DNA of 64,000 nt from Microbulbifer sp. HZ11 (GCF_000708675.1 NZ_JELR01000002.1:744001-808000), one strand, 5' to 3'; positions 35,469 to 45,544 are shown, counted from the stretch's first letter. The notes: generated by a model not told the origin, from the sequence alone. Numbers and translations are program-made.

Positions 35469-36491
35469 ATGAAGCACCTGATCACCGGCAATGCCGGCTT
35501 TATCGGTTTCCACGTCGCCCGCGCGCTGATGGCCCGCGGCGATGCCGTAGTGGGCATCGACAACGTCAACGACTACTACGAGACCAGCCTCAAGGAAGCC
35601 CGCTTGCGCGAGCTGGAACACGCCGCACAGCAGCACGGCGTCGCCTACCAGTTTGATCGGGCCAATATTGCCGATCGCGCAGCACTGGACAGGATCTTCG
35701 CCGAACACCAGTTCGACCGGGTTATCCACCTGGCCGCCCAGGCCGGCGTGCGTCACTCGATCGAGCACCCGGAATCCTATGTAGAGAGCAACCTGGTGGG
35801 GTTTTCCAACCTGCTGGAGGTGTGCCGCTACGCCAGCACACCACACCTCACGTACGCCAGCACCAGCAGTGTCTATGGCGGCAATACCCAGATGCCATTC
35901 AGTGAAGACCACGGTGTTGACCACCCACTGCAGTTTTACGCCGCCACCAAGCGCGCCAATGAGCTGATGGCCCACAGCTACAGTCACCTGTTTCAGATAC
36001 CGACCACCGGGCTGCGCTTCTTTACCGTATACGGCCCCTGGGGGCGCCCGGATATGGCTCTATTCAAGTTCACCCGCCTGATCCTCGAAGACAGCCCCAT
36101 CCCTGTGTTCAACCACGGCCATCACACGCGGGATTTCACCTATATCGACGACATCGTCGAGGGTGTGATCAAATCCAGCGACCAGGTCGCCACGGCGGAT
36201 CAGCACTGGTCCAGCGATGCACCGGTGCCATCCACCAGTAATGCGCCCTTCCGGGTATTCAACATCGGCAATGGCAACCCCGCACAGCTGGTCGACTATA
36301 TCGACGCGCTGGAAGAAGCACTGGGGAAAAAGGCGATTCGCGAGATGCTACCCATGCAGGCGGGCGATATTCTGGATACCCACGCGGACACCAGCAAGCT
36401 GCAGCAGGCGGTGAACTACCGCCCGAATACCAGTGTGCGTGAGGGCGTGGGGAAATTTGTGGAGTGGTACCGAAACTACTATTCGGTATGA
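35469..36491 (+). CDS. UDP-glucuronate 4-epimerase (NAD-dependent epimerase)
   Basis: A 340-residue extended SDR. GNAGFIG (7-13) binds NAD, and YAATK (Tyr157, Lys161) with the Ser/Thr in STSSVYG forms the active site. The phrases [17 protein letters not shown] and [19 protein letters not shown] are characteristic of UDP-glucuronate 4-epimerases. It would convert UDP-GlcA, made by the Ugd encoded at 47840, into UDP-GalA for surface polysaccharide. First gene of the glycan cluster. Confidence 0.88.
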   Translation: MKHLITGNAGFIGFHVARALMARGDAVVGIDNVNDYYETSLKEARLRELEHAAQQHGVAYQFDRANIADRAALDRIFAEHQFDRVIHLAAQAGVRHSIEHPESYVESNLVGFSNLLEVCRYASTPHLTYASTSSVYGGNTQMPFSEDHGVDHPLQFYAATKRANELMAHSYSHLFQIPTTGLRFFTVYGPWGRPDMALFKFTRLILEDSPIPVFNHGHHTRDFTYIDDIVEGVIKSSDQVATADQHWSSDAPVPSTSNAPFRVFNIGNGNPAQLVDYIDALEEALGKKAIREMLPMQAGDILDTHADTSKLQQAVNYRPNTSVREGVGKFVEWYRNYYSV

Positions 36492-36503
36492 TTCGAATGA
36501 ATC

Positions 36504-37289
36504 CTAGGCCGCCATTTGCGCGCGATAGGCGCTCAGCAACCTGCGCCAGTTGTCTTCCGTGAACTGGAAGCCTGGCAGACGCCCCATTTCCTTGTCCAGG
36601 GAGCGGCGCAGGCGCGACACGTTACCGTCCGCATCCTGACGGGACAGCGGGCTGCGGATCGCCCCCTTGTCGAAATCGATCAGATACCAGTCCGCACCCG
36701 TCAGTAATATATTGTGTACATTGAGGTCAGCGTGGTACACGTTGTGCCGGTGGAAGCGCGCAATCAGCCCGCCCAGCGCCTCCCAGAGCCCCTCATCTAG
36801 CGGCCCCTGACACAAAGCCTCGGCCAGCGTCCGCGAATCCGCTACCCGCTCGGTTATCAACGCACCGCGATAGGCGAGCGGCGGCAGGCTCACGCAGCGC
36901 GCCGCCACCGGGCGCGGTACCGGCAAGCCCAGTGCACGCATTTCCCGCAGCATATTGAATTCCCGCCACATCCGCGTATCCGCGAGAGGACTGTGCAGAT
37001 AGGTTTTCTTGACGACCCGTCCGGCCAGGCCTCCCCGGTGATACTGCTTGAATACCAGCTCCAGGCCGTTGTATTCGAACATGATCGCCGTTCCGCGCTG
37101 TACCTGGCGGCCACCGCTCGCCTGCGCCAGCCAATCGGGCCGAAACAGTTTTTCACAGTCGGCACCGACAAGCGCATCGTCAAAAATGATCGAGACGCGC
37201 TTGCGCGTGAATTGTTGATACCCCACAGAATGCCCCCAAAAACGCCCCGGACCGGTGATTCGGGCCTGGACCACCAGGTTCCCAGCCAC
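36504..37289 (-). CDS. kdkA: 3-deoxy-D-manno-octulosonate (Kdo) kinase
   Basis: A 261-residue kinase of the WaaP/Kdo kinase family. Features: FEYNGLELVFKQYHRGGLAG (Lys81, ATP-binding), YHADLNVHNILL (Asp187, catalytic loop) and LIDFDKG (metal-binding Asp205 or 207). It adds phosphate to Kdo in the lipopolysaccharide inner core, as in Haemophilus and Vibrio, where only one Kdo is present. It sits convergent to the epimerase, 13 bases away. Confidence 0.88.
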   Translation of the reverse strand: MAGNLVVQARITGPGRFWGHSVGYQQFTRKRVSIIFDDALVGADCEKLFRPDWLAQASGGRQVQRGTAIMFEYNGLELVFKQYHRGGLAGRVVKKTYLHSPLADTRMWREFNMLREMRALGLPVPRPVAARCVSLPPLAYRGALITERVADSRTLAEALCQGPLDEGLWEALGGLIARFHRHNVYHADLNVHNILLTGADWYLIDFDKGAIRSPLSRQDADGNVSRLRRSLDKEMGRLPGFQFTEDNWRRLLSAYRAQMAA

Positions 37290-37401
37290 TGGGTAGCGGC
37301 TGAGCTTTAGAAATTTTTACACATTCTACCCGTAGCGACCGCCGCGCCACAGTACTGCCATCCCCCATAGGCCACTTAATGGGAATATTTTTCTGTAGAT
37401 C

Positions 37402-38313
37402 TCAGGGTTTTCTCGGTGTTCGCACCTTTCGTTCCAGCCGGTCCAGCAGTTTCAGCCAGCCGGCACCCTGCATGGGGTCATAGGCCCAGGGGGTTTTCAG
37501 CCGGCGCTCCGCAGAGAGAAACTCCTCCGCAACCGGCAGGCGCGGTGGCTGTGACTCCTGCAGAACTGCAACCTCTTCTCCCGACATCATGCGCAACGGA
37601 TAAAACCCACAGCTGCGCACCCACTCACCAAAGCGCAGCGCGAGGGATTTCTGCTTGCCCCGATAAGCGCCACCATTGGGTAGCCACATGGCGAAGGGCG
37701 CGCGCATTCTCGCCATGCGGCAAAAAATCTTCGCCGCGCGACGATTATTCACCGACTCGCCCACTTCAAATTCCCAGCCAACACTGCGCAGGCGGGCGAC
37801 GTCGGCTATCAACAGGGCGGAAAACCAGGTTCCCGTAGAACGTTTGCGGGGATACCAGAACCAGAAGTTGCGCTCTGCATCAAAGCGAAAATCCCGATCC
37901 GCGGATTTCTTCAGCGAAATACCGCGCACAAACGCGGGGGAGATAAATCCGAGATCCGGTTGAGCATCAAAGCTTTCTTTTAACCCCTGAATATCGGCTT
38001 CGGACAACGGCCGCACCATCTGGGTATCGTCCTGCAGAAAGCACATCAACTCGTCATCGGATGCCATCTCAAACGCGGCCTGCATATTGGCATACAGCCC
38101 TCCCAGCTTGTGTCCGGACTCCGCGGTCCGATCGATCACCCGGTGTCGCTTCGCCACTGCCGCCAGCACCTCGCGGGTCTCCGGATCATCGCTCCCATCA
38201 TCAATGATCGTGAGCCGACATTGGGGTGCGCAGGTCTCGATGGAACTGACGCAGTTTTCCAGATACCGACCACGATTGAACGAAAACACAAAGATATGCA
38301 TATAACTGCCCAT
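37402..38313 (-). CDS. GT-A glycosyltransferase (family 2-like)
   Basis: A 303-residue protein with the GT-A nucleotide-sugar fold: HIFVFSFNRGRYLENCVSSI (N-terminal beta-alpha), TIIDDGSDDPET (36-46) and MCFLQDDTQM (DDT, likely metal-binding). The rest (WYPRKRSTGTWFSALL) is not assignable to a sugar specificity. Cytoplasmic, probably adds one sugar to the lipopolysaccharide core or O-chain. Confidence 0.8.
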   Translation of the reverse strand: MGSYMHIFVFSFNRGRYLENCVSSIETCAPQCRLTIIDDGSDDPETREVLAAVAKRHRVIDRTAESGHKLGGLYANMQAAFEMASDDELMCFLQDDTQMVRPLSEADIQGLKESFDAQPDLGFISPAFVRGISLKKSADRDFRFDAERNFWFWYPRKRSTGTWFSALLIADVARLRSVGWEFEVGESVNNRRAAKIFCRMARMRAPFAMWLPNGGAYRGKQKSLALRFGEWVRSCGFYPLRMMSGEEVAVLQESQPPRLPVAEEFLSAERRLKTPWAYDPMQGAGWLKLLDRLERKVRTPRKP

Positions 38314-38527
38314 ATTCCCATCTCTGTCTTACAGAGAGGCGTCAATTCAGCGCTTGTCTGCAACAAGCCGTCATAAAAAGTTAAGAAGGAAAGCCTATCA
38401 AACCTTGAACCAGGTTACTGCAACGGCGGTCCTAAACTGACTAGACTCACCGGATGAGAGCTTTACCGAGAAGGCTTTTCGTCGTACAGCCAAGGATCTG
38501 GCCGTTTCACCGCTATTTGAGATCCCT

Positions 38528-39214
38528 ATGACCAAGCGTTTTGTCATTACCGGCTGCGGCCGATCCGGAACCACCTACATCGCCAGGCTGCTCAGTGAAC
38601 TGGGCTGCCCATGCAATCACGAAGTGTTTTTTACCGGCAGCCGACCGGGGCGCGGCACTGAGCTGATGGCCCGCCTGGGCGCTCGCGAACTGCGCTGGTC
38701 GTCACCCACTATCGGTGAAGCTGCCTGGGAAGCCGCCCCCTGGCTGCCCTTGATGCCCGACGATACACATGTGCTGCACCAGCTACGCCACCCCCTGGAG
38801 TTTATCCGCTCGCGACAGAAAAAAGGTTGGGTCCACGGACGCTTTCGCAGCCGCCACCTGCCCCATTTCCCGCGCATGAATAAAGCGCGCTTTGCCGCAC
38901 TGCCCCTCCCGGAGCAGGCTGACTGGCTGGCCAGATTCTGGATCGACTGGAATGCACTGGTTGAAGAGCGAGCGCGAGGAAAGTCCTACCTGCGCTACCG
39001 GATCGAGGACTTCGATCTGGCCAAACTGAATGAAATGCTTACCTGGATCCAGTTCCCCCATGACCCGGATACCGTCGAGCAGGTGTTTTCCCAGCTACCG
39101 ACCAATGTGAACACCCGCGGACAGAAGCGTGACGATATCACCCTAAACCTGCTGCCTGAGGAAACCCGCAGCAATCTGGCCTCCGCTGCCAAGCGTTACG
39201 GGTACCACCTGTGA
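38528..39214 (+). CDS. Sulfotransferase family protein
   Basis: A 228-residue protein. ITGCGRSGTTYIARLL (7-22) is the 5'-phosphosulfate-binding loop of PAPS-dependent sulfotransferases, and LHQLRHPLEFIRSR (about 85-98) resembles the 3'-phosphate binding RxxxxS motif. Its place among glycosyltransferases suggests sulfation of a surface glycan. The acceptor is unknown. A 59-base gap separates it from the next gene, same strand. Confidence 0.82.
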   Translation: MTKRFVITGCGRSGTTYIARLLSELGCPCNHEVFFTGSRPGRGTELMARLGARELRWSSPTIGEAAWEAAPWLPLMPDDTHVLHQLRHPLEFIRSRQKKGWVHGRFRSRHLPHFPRMNKARFAALPLPEQADWLARFWIDWNALVEERARGKSYLRYRIEDFDLAKLNEMLTWIQFPHDPDTVEQVFSQLPTNVNTRGQKRDDITLNLLPEETRSNLASAAKRYGYHL

Positions 39215-39272
39215 GCCGCAAAAACCTGTACAATTCGCGCGCAGAATTACCGGTATCCTCCGCGGAGAAATA

Positions 39273-40124
39273 ATGAATCAATCCGTCATGAACCTGTCCG
39301 TCATCATGACCACCTACAACTCGCCGGAATGGTTAGAGAAAGTACTGTGGGGCTACAGTTGTCAGACTGAGCAGCCACTGGAGGTGATTGTGGCCGACGA
39401 TGGCTCCGGCCCGGAGACGGGGCAGCTTATCGAGCGCCTGCGCCAGGAGACGGGCCTGGATATTCGTCATATCTGGCAGAAAGACGACGGCTTTCGCAAA
39501 TGCCGTATTCTCAACAAGGCCATTCTCAGCGCGCGCGGTGATTACCTGGTGTTTACCGATGGCGACTGTATTCCGCGGGCCGACTTTCTCGCCGTGCACA
39601 AGCGTCGCGCCGAGCGCGGGTATTTTCTTTCCGGTAGTTACTTCAAGCTGCCCATGAGCACCAGCGAAACCATCAACCGCGACGATATCCTGTCCGGGCG
39701 CTGCTTCGATTTCAAATGGCTGTGCAAAAACGGCCTGAACACCCGGCGCAAAACCCTCAAGCTGCGCGCCACACCGCGCTGGGCACCGCTGCTCAACCGC
39801 CTCACCCCCACTGCCTGCAACCTGAAGGGCTCCAACGCTTCGGCATGGAAAGAGGACTGCCTCAAGGTCAACGGGTTTGACGAGCGCATGGCCTGGGGTG
39901 GCCTCGATCGCGAATTTGGTGTGCGCCTGGAAAATGCTGGTGTCAGACCTCGCCACGTACGTTTCGATGCGATCTGTATTCACCTGGATCACCCCCGCGG
40001 CTACGCAGACCCGAAAATCGTCGCGCGTAACAAGGCACTTCGCTTGCGCGTGGCCAAAGAGGGCATCGTCGAAACGCCTCAAGGTATTCGCCAGCTTATC
40101 GAGTCCGGCTACCTACCTCAGTAG
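39273..40124 (+). CDS. Family 2 glycosyltransferase with galactosyltransferase-type C-terminus
   Basis: A 283-residue GT-A enzyme: LSVIMTTYNSPEWLEKVL (8-25), VIVADDGSGPETG (38-50), FTDGDCIPR (DxD at 96-98) and FDERMAWGGLDREFGVRL, the glyco_transf_7C-like acceptor motif seen in GalNAc/Gal transferases. Cytoplasmic. Probably co-transcribed with the genes on both sides (gaps of 58 and 42 bases). Confidence 0.88.
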   Translation: MNQSVMNLSVIMTTYNSPEWLEKVLWGYSCQTEQPLEVIVADDGSGPETGQLIERLRQETGLDIRHIWQKDDGFRKCRILNKAILSARGDYLVFTDGDCIPRADFLAVHKRRAERGYFLSGSYFKLPMSTSETINRDDILSGRCFDFKWLCKNGLNTRRKTLKLRATPRWAPLLNRLTPTACNLKGSNASAWKEDCLKVNGFDERMAWGGLDREFGVRLENAGVRPRHVRFDAICIHLDHPRGYADPKIVARNKALRLRVAKEGIVETPQGIRQLIESGYLPQ

Positions 40125-40166
40125 CTCCCAGCGCACACCAACACACTGTCAACAGAAGCAAATTCA

Positions 40167-41066
40167 ATGAGTGCACCGACAACCAACAAGCACTGGTCCG
40201 ACCCCATCGTCAGCCGCTTCCTGCGCCTCGCAGCCAGCGGCCTGGTACCGCCTTCACTGTTTCAGAAACCCCTGCCAACAGAGAGTGAACGCGCCGCGCG
40301 TACCGGTGTACTGGATATCGAGATTGTCAGCCACTGCTGGCAATACTCGCACTTCCTGATTTACCAGCTGAGCTCACTGGTCCTGTTCCCACCGACCAGG
40401 GCCACCGTCACCATGACCGTGTACTACAACCGCGAAGATACCCGCACCGCAGCCGTGCTGGATTTTTTCCGCAGGCAGCAGGTGCCCGGCGTGACCTGGA
40501 ACTGGTGTGAACTCCCCAAGGAATCCCTGTACCGCCGCGCCATCGGCCGCAATCAGGCTGCCCTTGCCACCAAAGCCGACTGGATCTGGTTTACCGATTG
40601 CGACCTGATGTTCCGGGAAAACTGCATCGACCAGCTGGCTGAGCTGCTCCAGGGCCGCAAGGACGCACTGGTTTTCCCAGAACGCGAGCGTATTACCTCG
40701 CTGCTGGCGGACGACGACCCGATGCTGAACTTTGACCCTGACAATCTGAGTCTCGCCGACATCGATGACTCCCGCTTTATCGAGCAGACCCGCGACCGCG
40801 CCACCGGCCCGCTTCAGATTGCCCACGGTGATATGGCCCGCGCCGGTGGTTACTGTGACTGCCTGCGCTATTACCAGAAGCCCGCTGAACGCTGGTGTAA
40901 GGCCCACGAAGACCGAGCTTTCCGCTGGCTGCTGGGCACCCAGGGCACCCCGCTGGCCATCCCCGGTGTCTACCGGATTCGCCATATCAGCAAGGGGCGC
41001 TATACCGGCAGTAAGCTGAACACCCAGATCCGCAGCAGCGTGCGGCAGGCCACGGACAAGCACTGA
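40167..41066 (+). CDS. GT-A glycosyltransferase-like protein
   Basis: A 299-residue protein with VLDIEIVSHCWQYSHFL, a nucleotide-sugar fold and WFTDCDLMFREN (DxD at 144-146). The ending YRIRHISKGRYTGSK is shared by a small family near lipopolysaccharide genes. Sugar specificity unknown. Last gene of the run with the sulfotransferase, followed by a terminator. Confidence 0.75.
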   Translation: MSAPTTNKHWSDPIVSRFLRLAASGLVPPSLFQKPLPTESERAARTGVLDIEIVSHCWQYSHFLIYQLSSLVLFPPTRATVTMTVYYNREDTRTAAVLDFFRRQQVPGVTWNWCELPKESLYRRAIGRNQAALATKADWIWFTDCDLMFRENCIDQLAELLQGRKDALVFPERERITSLLADDDPMLNFDPDNLSLADIDDSRFIEQTRDRATGPLQIAHGDMARAGGYCDCLRYYQKPAERWCKAHEDRAFRWLLGTQGTPLAIPGVYRIRHISKGRYTGSKLNTQIRSSVRQATDKH

Positions 41067-41095
41067 GACACCTCGGTTACGTACACAGCTCGCGC

Positions 41096-41131
41096 AAAAA
41101 AAGCCGGATGCGATCGCACCCGGCTTTTTTT
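41096..41131. terminator. Bidirectional terminator
   Basis: AAAAAAGCCGG / CCGGCTTTTTTT around the loop atgcgatcgcac, between the convergent glycosyltransferase gene and waaA. It has an A run before and a T run after the stem, so it can act on both strands. Confidence 0.87.
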
Positions 41132-41157
41132 GCGCAGCGCCCCGGGGAAGAGCTGGT

Positions 41158-42525
41158 TCAGCCTCCTCTTCGCCGCATCAGCAATTCCACTACTTCAATG
41201 GTGCGCTCCAAGGCACCGCTATTTTGAGCGGCCACATCCCGCGCGCGCGCACCAGCGGCAATACGCTCATCCCGACTCCCCAACCATTTCCCGACCTCTT
41301 CCGCCATCTGCTCGGCATCTTTCACCACTTTCAGTCCACCCACCTCCCGCAGAAGGTCAGACACCATACTGAAGTTATGCAGATGAGGACCAGTAACCAC
41401 CGGCACCCCCCAGGCAGCGGGTTCAATCATATTGTGGCCGCCCACCGGCACCAGACTGCCCCCCACGAATGCCACATCACAGGCTCCGTAAAAGCGCAGT
41501 AACTCCCCCATGGTATCGCCCAGTAAAACCTGGTCCGAGGCCGCCGGCTTCACGCCGTCGCTGCGGCGAACCACATTCAGATCCCGATCCCGGCACAGTC
41601 GCGCCACGCCGTCAAACCGTGTGGGGTGACGCGGCACCAATACCAGCAGCAGGTCTGGAAAAGCGCTGCGCAGCTTTTCGTAGGCGTCCAGCACCGCCTC
41701 ATCTTCACCGGCATGCGTACTCGCTGCCAGCCACACAGGACGGCGCTGGCCGCGCAGATCCTGGCGCCCGGGCTCTCGCCATTGATGCGACAGGGCCTGA
41801 GCCTCACTCACCAGGCCCGAGCCGATCTGCAGGTCGAACTTGATATTCCCCACGGTCAGCACGCGTTTTGCTGGCACGCCAAGGGTAATAAAGCGCTCCG
41901 CGTCTGCCGGATACTGAGCCACCACCCGGGTAACATGCCCGAGCATTTCCTGACTCAGGCTGGCGAACCGACCGTAGCCGCGCGCGGATTTCGCACTCAG
42001 GCGACCGTTCACCAACGCCACCGGCATATCCCGCTTGGCGCACAGCGCCAGCAGGTTCGGCCAGAGCTCCGTCTCCATGCTGACCAGCATATTGGGGCGC
42101 AATGCATCGAGAAATGGCGAAAGGCACTCAGGTAGATCGAATGGCAGGTAGTAATGCAGCAGCCGGCCATTGAGGATCGGGTCGAGGGCATCGTGCACCC
42201 GCTGTGATCCGGTGGGCGTGGTGGTGGTCACCAGCCATTGCCAGTGATGATGACGTGCCGCCAGCTCCTCGATCAGCGGGATTGCCGCCAGGGTCTCACC
42301 CACGGAGACCGAGTGAATCCAGATCAGTGGTGCCCGGCTCGCCCGATCCGGTACCACCCCGAAGCGCTCGCGCCAGCGTCGCCGCGCCCCCGGGCGTGAA
42401 GGCACCAGGCCAAAACGCTCGCTCCAGCGCTTGCGATAGGCGGGATCCGCACGTCCGCGCCACCATAGGTGCAATAACATCAGCGGCAGGGCGAGGCGGA
42501 AAAACCAGGTGTACAGAAAACGCAT
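41158..42525 (-). CDS. waaA: Kdo transferase WaaA
   Basis: About 455 residues from the ATG at 42525 (MRFLYTWFFRLALPL, membrane anchor); an in-frame ATG at 42552 is possible. GT-B/GT30 features: IWIHSVSVGET (catalytic Glu), METELWPNLL, GNIKFD, WLAASTHAGEDE and FVGGSLVPVGGHNMIEPAAWG. It transfers Kdo to lipid A precursor at the inner membrane. Oddity: residues 35-67 or so contain a tandem imperfect repeat (RKRWSERFGLVP and RRRWRERFGVVP) where the family has a single copy. Confidence 0.93.
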   Translation of the reverse strand: MRFLYTWFFRLALPLMLLHLWWRGRADPAYRKRWSERFGLVPSRPGARRRWRERFGVVPDRASRAPLIWIHSVSVGETLAAIPLIEELAARHHHWQWLVTTTTPTGSQRVHDALDPILNGRLLHYYLPFDLPECLSPFLDALRPNMLVSMETELWPNLLALCAKRDMPVALVNGRLSAKSARGYGRFASLSQEMLGHVTRVVAQYPADAERFITLGVPAKRVLTVGNIKFDLQIGSGLVSEAQALSHQWREPGRQDLRGQRRPVWLAASTHAGEDEAVLDAYEKLRSAFPDLLLVLVPRHPTRFDGVARLCRDRDLNVVRRSDGVKPAASDQVLLGDTMGELLRFYGACDVAFVGGSLVPVGGHNMIEPAAWGVPVVTGPHLHNFSMVSDLLREVGGLKVVKDAEQMAEEVGKWLGSRDERIAAGARARDVAAQNSGALERTIEVVELLMRRRGG

Positions 42526-42693
42526 CAGGTCAATATCGAAGTTCGGCGACACAGCGCCATGGGGTGTGCAATTGGATTCTTTTCAGGGCACTATTCTACC
42601 CCAATATCTACCCCAATCTCGCGCCATGCTGGTGCAACCCCGCTCGGGACTGTGAACTCCCGTCGCGCCGCCTATCAGACCACGGAGTCAACG

Positions 42694-43821
42694 TTGAAAG
42701 TAGTCCAGCTATTACCCGCTCTCAATTCCGGTGGCGTCGAGCGGGGTACCCTGGACCACGCGCGGGCACTGGTACAGGCGGGGCATGAGTCCATCGTGAT
42801 ATCCAGCGGTGGCCGCTTGGTAGAACAGCTGGAGCGCGAGGGCAGCCGGCATATCACCCTGCCAATTCATCAAAAATCCCTGTTCAGCCTGCGGCAAGTG
42901 CGGCCGCTTCGCTCGGTGCTCCGCGAGCTGCAGGCCGACATCCTGCATGTGCGCTCACGCATGCCTGCCTGGCTTACCTACCTGGCCTGGAAAAAGTTGC
43001 CGCTGGACACCCGCCCGCGCCTGGTGAGTACCGCCCACGGCCTGTACTCCATCAATCGCTACAGTGCGATCATGGCGCGCGCTGAACAGGTGATCGCCAT
43101 ATCTGAATGTGTGAACGATTATTTAAAGCACAACTATTCATCCGCACTGCAAACCGAGCCGGAGGTCATCTATCGCGGTGTCGACACTGATGAATTCTCA
43201 CTGGATATTCCTCCTCCAGCCGACTGGCTTGAGAAGACACTCAGTGAATTTCCACAGCTGCGCGATCGCCGCTGGCTACTGTTACCCGGGCGCCTGACCC
43301 GCTGGAAAGGCCAGCAGGACTTTATCCAAATGGTTGCGAGACTGACCAAGGATCACGCCGATATCCAGGGCGTGATTATCGGCGCAGCGGAAAAGAACAA
43401 GCAGCATTTCGCTGACGAGCTGCAAGCACAGGCGGCACGCGCCGGGATTGCCGATCGCATCACTTTTACCGGCCACCGCAGCGATATACGCGAGTGGTAC
43501 CGCCACGCAACCCTGGTGTACAACCTGTCGAAAAAGCCCGAGCCCTTCGGGCGCACGGTGATCGAAGCCGTGGCGATGGGAACACCGGTGATTGGGTATG
43601 GCATTGGCGGGCCGGCGGAATCGCTGCGTATCTGCTACCCACAGGGACTGATACAGAACGGCGACCCCGACCAACTGCTTTCACGTACACGGGAGCTGCT
43701 TGCAGCGGCTCCGTCACCGACGCTCAGTCCAGAGTTTACTCTGCACGCCCAGGCGCAAAAAACAATCGCGCTATACCAGAAGCTGCTCACCCAGAAAGAA
43801 CGAGAGAACACTGCCCGTTGA
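42694..43821 (+). CDS. GT4-type glycosyltransferase
   Basis: A 375-residue GT-B enzyme. The likely start is TTG at 42694, preceded by GGAG seven bases away and matching where family homology begins (LKVVQLLPALNSGGVERGT). An ATG at 42559 would add a doubtful 45 residues. Motifs: NSGGVERG, LPGRLTRWKGQQDFI, and the C-terminal EPFGRTVIEAVAMGTPVIGY (E-x7-E). Probably a lipopolysaccharide core transferase. Confidence 0.85.
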   Translation: MKVVQLLPALNSGGVERGTLDHARALVQAGHESIVISSGGRLVEQLEREGSRHITLPIHQKSLFSLRQVRPLRSVLRELQADILHVRSRMPAWLTYLAWKKLPLDTRPRLVSTAHGLYSINRYSAIMARAEQVIAISECVNDYLKHNYSSALQTEPEVIYRGVDTDEFSLDIPPPADWLEKTLSEFPQLRDRRWLLLPGRLTRWKGQQDFIQMVARLTKDHADIQGVIIGAAEKNKQHFADELQAQAARAGIADRITFTGHRSDIREWYRHATLVYNLSKKPEPFGRTVIEAVAMGTPVIGYGIGGPAESLRICYPQGLIQNGDPDQLLSRTRELLAAAPSPTLSPEFTLHAQAQKTIALYQKLLTQKERENTAR

Positions 43822-44477
43822 TCGACCTTAGTAACTGTAAGCCTTTCGCAAAAGGAGGCAATCGCAACTGTTTCCGCCACCCCGACTTTCCGGACCGCTG
43901 TGTCAAAGTCATGCTGCCGGGCCGGCTTGCGGAACTCCGTGCTCGCGCGCCCTGGTATAAATCCCTGGTGCGAGACAGCCACTTTGATGACAACGCCCGC
44001 GAGCTGGCGGGGTATCAACAAAAAGCGCTAAGACATGCGGGACCTGACAGCGCAGTCTGGCAGCACCTCCCCCGCTACTACGGAATCCATGAGACTTCCC
44101 TTGGCCCCGGCTCTGTCTCAGAACTGTTCACGGACCAACAGGGGACCCCCGCACCCACGCTGGAAAATTACCTGCAGGATCACGGCCTTGATGGGAGAAT
44201 CGAAAAAGCGTTGCAACAATTTTCGGACTGGCTGCGAGCGACCGGCGTACTCACCAAAAACCTGTTGCCACACAATTTCGTAGTGATTCCAAAATCTGGG
44301 AACTTATCTCTTTACCTGATCGACGGCCTGGGGAGTGCCGCCGCTCTGCCATTGTCCGAACACTTTGAAGTTTCTCGTCAGCGGTATATCAGTCGACGTA
44401 TTGAGCGCATGTGGAAACGCATTCACTGGGAATTATCAGATCGAAGCATTCCCTGGAAAATCGCGGAGAAATTGTAG
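43818..44477 (+). CDS. YrbL-family protein (PhoP regulatory network type)
   Basis: About 219 residues. A TTG start at 43818 overlaps the stop of the glycosyltransferase (TTGA), and no ATG fits. The sequence LIDLSNCKPFAKGGNRNCFRHP, then CVKVMLPG, VSELFTDQQG, GVLTKNLLPHNFVV and LYLIDGLG match the YrbL family, a kinase-like fold protein of unknown activity found in lipopolysaccharide clusters. Possibly a Kdo/heptose kinase relative. Confidence 0.78.
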   Translation: MIDLSNCKPFAKGGNRNCFRHPDFPDRCVKVMLPGRLAELRARAPWYKSLVRDSHFDDNARELAGYQQKALRHAGPDSAVWQHLPRYYGIHETSLGPGSVSELFTDQQGTPAPTLENYLQDHGLDGRIEKALQQFSDWLRATGVLTKNLLPHNFVVIPKSGNLSLYLIDGLGSAAALPLSEHFEVSRQRYISRRIERMWKRIHWELSDRSIPWKIAEKL

Positions 44478-44506
44478 CCTCCGATGAAGTGATACTCGGC
44501 AACGGC

Positions 44507-45544
44507 TCACTTACAGGCCGCCTCAGAAGACAGGTATACAGACCAGGTGGCGCGCGCCATTGCATCTACTGTCAGTTGCTCCCGGGCATACTGAAATACT
44601 GGCGAGAAGACTTCCTGCAACTCTTGACTATTACCCAGAGCTTTTTCCAGCAAGGCGGTAATCGCGTCGACGGAGACGCTTTCGGCAATAAAAGCGTGCG
44701 GCAATAACTCCCGATTACTGCCCACATCCGTGGAAACAACCGGACATCGATTCAGCAATGCCTCGACCACGGTATAAGGGGCGCCCTCCTTGTGAGATGA
44801 CACCACCATAAATTCAGCAGCCTGCATCCAGGCATTGACATCACTGGAATACCCCACAAAGCGCACGCTGTCGGCGAGTTGTAGGTCTTTCGCCAGACAC
44901 TCCAGCTGCTGCCGATCAGGCCCGTCGCCCACCAGATACAAGCGGGTATTCTCCGGCCGCACCCGTGCCCAAGCACGCAACAGCAGGTCTATCCCTTTTG
45001 CCGGCACCAGGCGGGCTACCGCGAGCACGGCCCTCACGCCTTGTTCACATGCCTGAGGCCGCGGCAATCCCGCTTCCGGTGTATGGGTACCATTGGGTAT
45101 CACGCTCCACCGGAGCCTAGAACTGGCAATGGCTTTTCGGCTCACAGCGATACGCAGTGGGAATTGGGCCGCTATCCGGTCTTTGGGGTGCGTGATATTG
45201 TGGCGCGTGATCACCTTGCGGCCGGGAATCCACCGCCGCAACATGGCCATTACCCCGGCGGCTTTGCCCCCGTGACCGTGCAGCACATCAAATTCACGTT
45301 GCCGGCATATCCCTATCAGGCTGACTAGCAATACTGGGTGCCGGCGGCTGCGATCGGTATCCAGTGGAATAAACTGTACCCCGATGGGGCACTGTCTCTG
45401 GTATCGCGGATGGGCAATAATCGACACTTTCACGCCCTGACGGTCAGCCTGCCAAGCAGCCAACTCCATCACGTGCTTCTCCAGACCACCAAACTCACTG
45501 CTCATAAACAGGTGGCAGACGGTGCGCGGAGGTTGCTCTGTCAT
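44507..45544 (-). CDS. GT4-type glycosyltransferase
   Basis: A 345-residue GT-B protein: FMSSEFGGLEKHVMEL (13-28), LHGHGGKAAGVMA, AVARLVPAKGIDLLLRAW and SSHKEGAPYTVVEALLNRCPVV (C-terminal E-x7-E). The ATG overlaps the stop of the upstream ELM1-type gene (ATGA at 45541-45544), so the two are coupled. Convergent with the YrbL-like gene. Sugar and acceptor unknown. Confidence 0.88.
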   Translation of the reverse strand: MTEQPPRTVCHLFMSSEFGGLEKHVMELAAWQADRQGVKVSIIAHPRYQRQCPIGVQFIPLDTDRSRRHPVLLVSLIGICRQREFDVLHGHGGKAAGVMAMLRRWIPGRKVITRHNITHPKDRIAAQFPLRIAVSRKAIASSRLRWSVIPNGTHTPEAGLPRPQACEQGVRAVLAVARLVPAKGIDLLLRAWARVRPENTRLYLVGDGPDRQQLECLAKDLQLADSVRFVGYSSDVNAWMQAAEFMVVSSHKEGAPYTVVEALLNRCPVVSTDVGSNRELLPHAFIAESVSVDAITALLEKALGNSQELQEVFSPVFQYAREQLTVDAMARATWSVYLSSEAACK

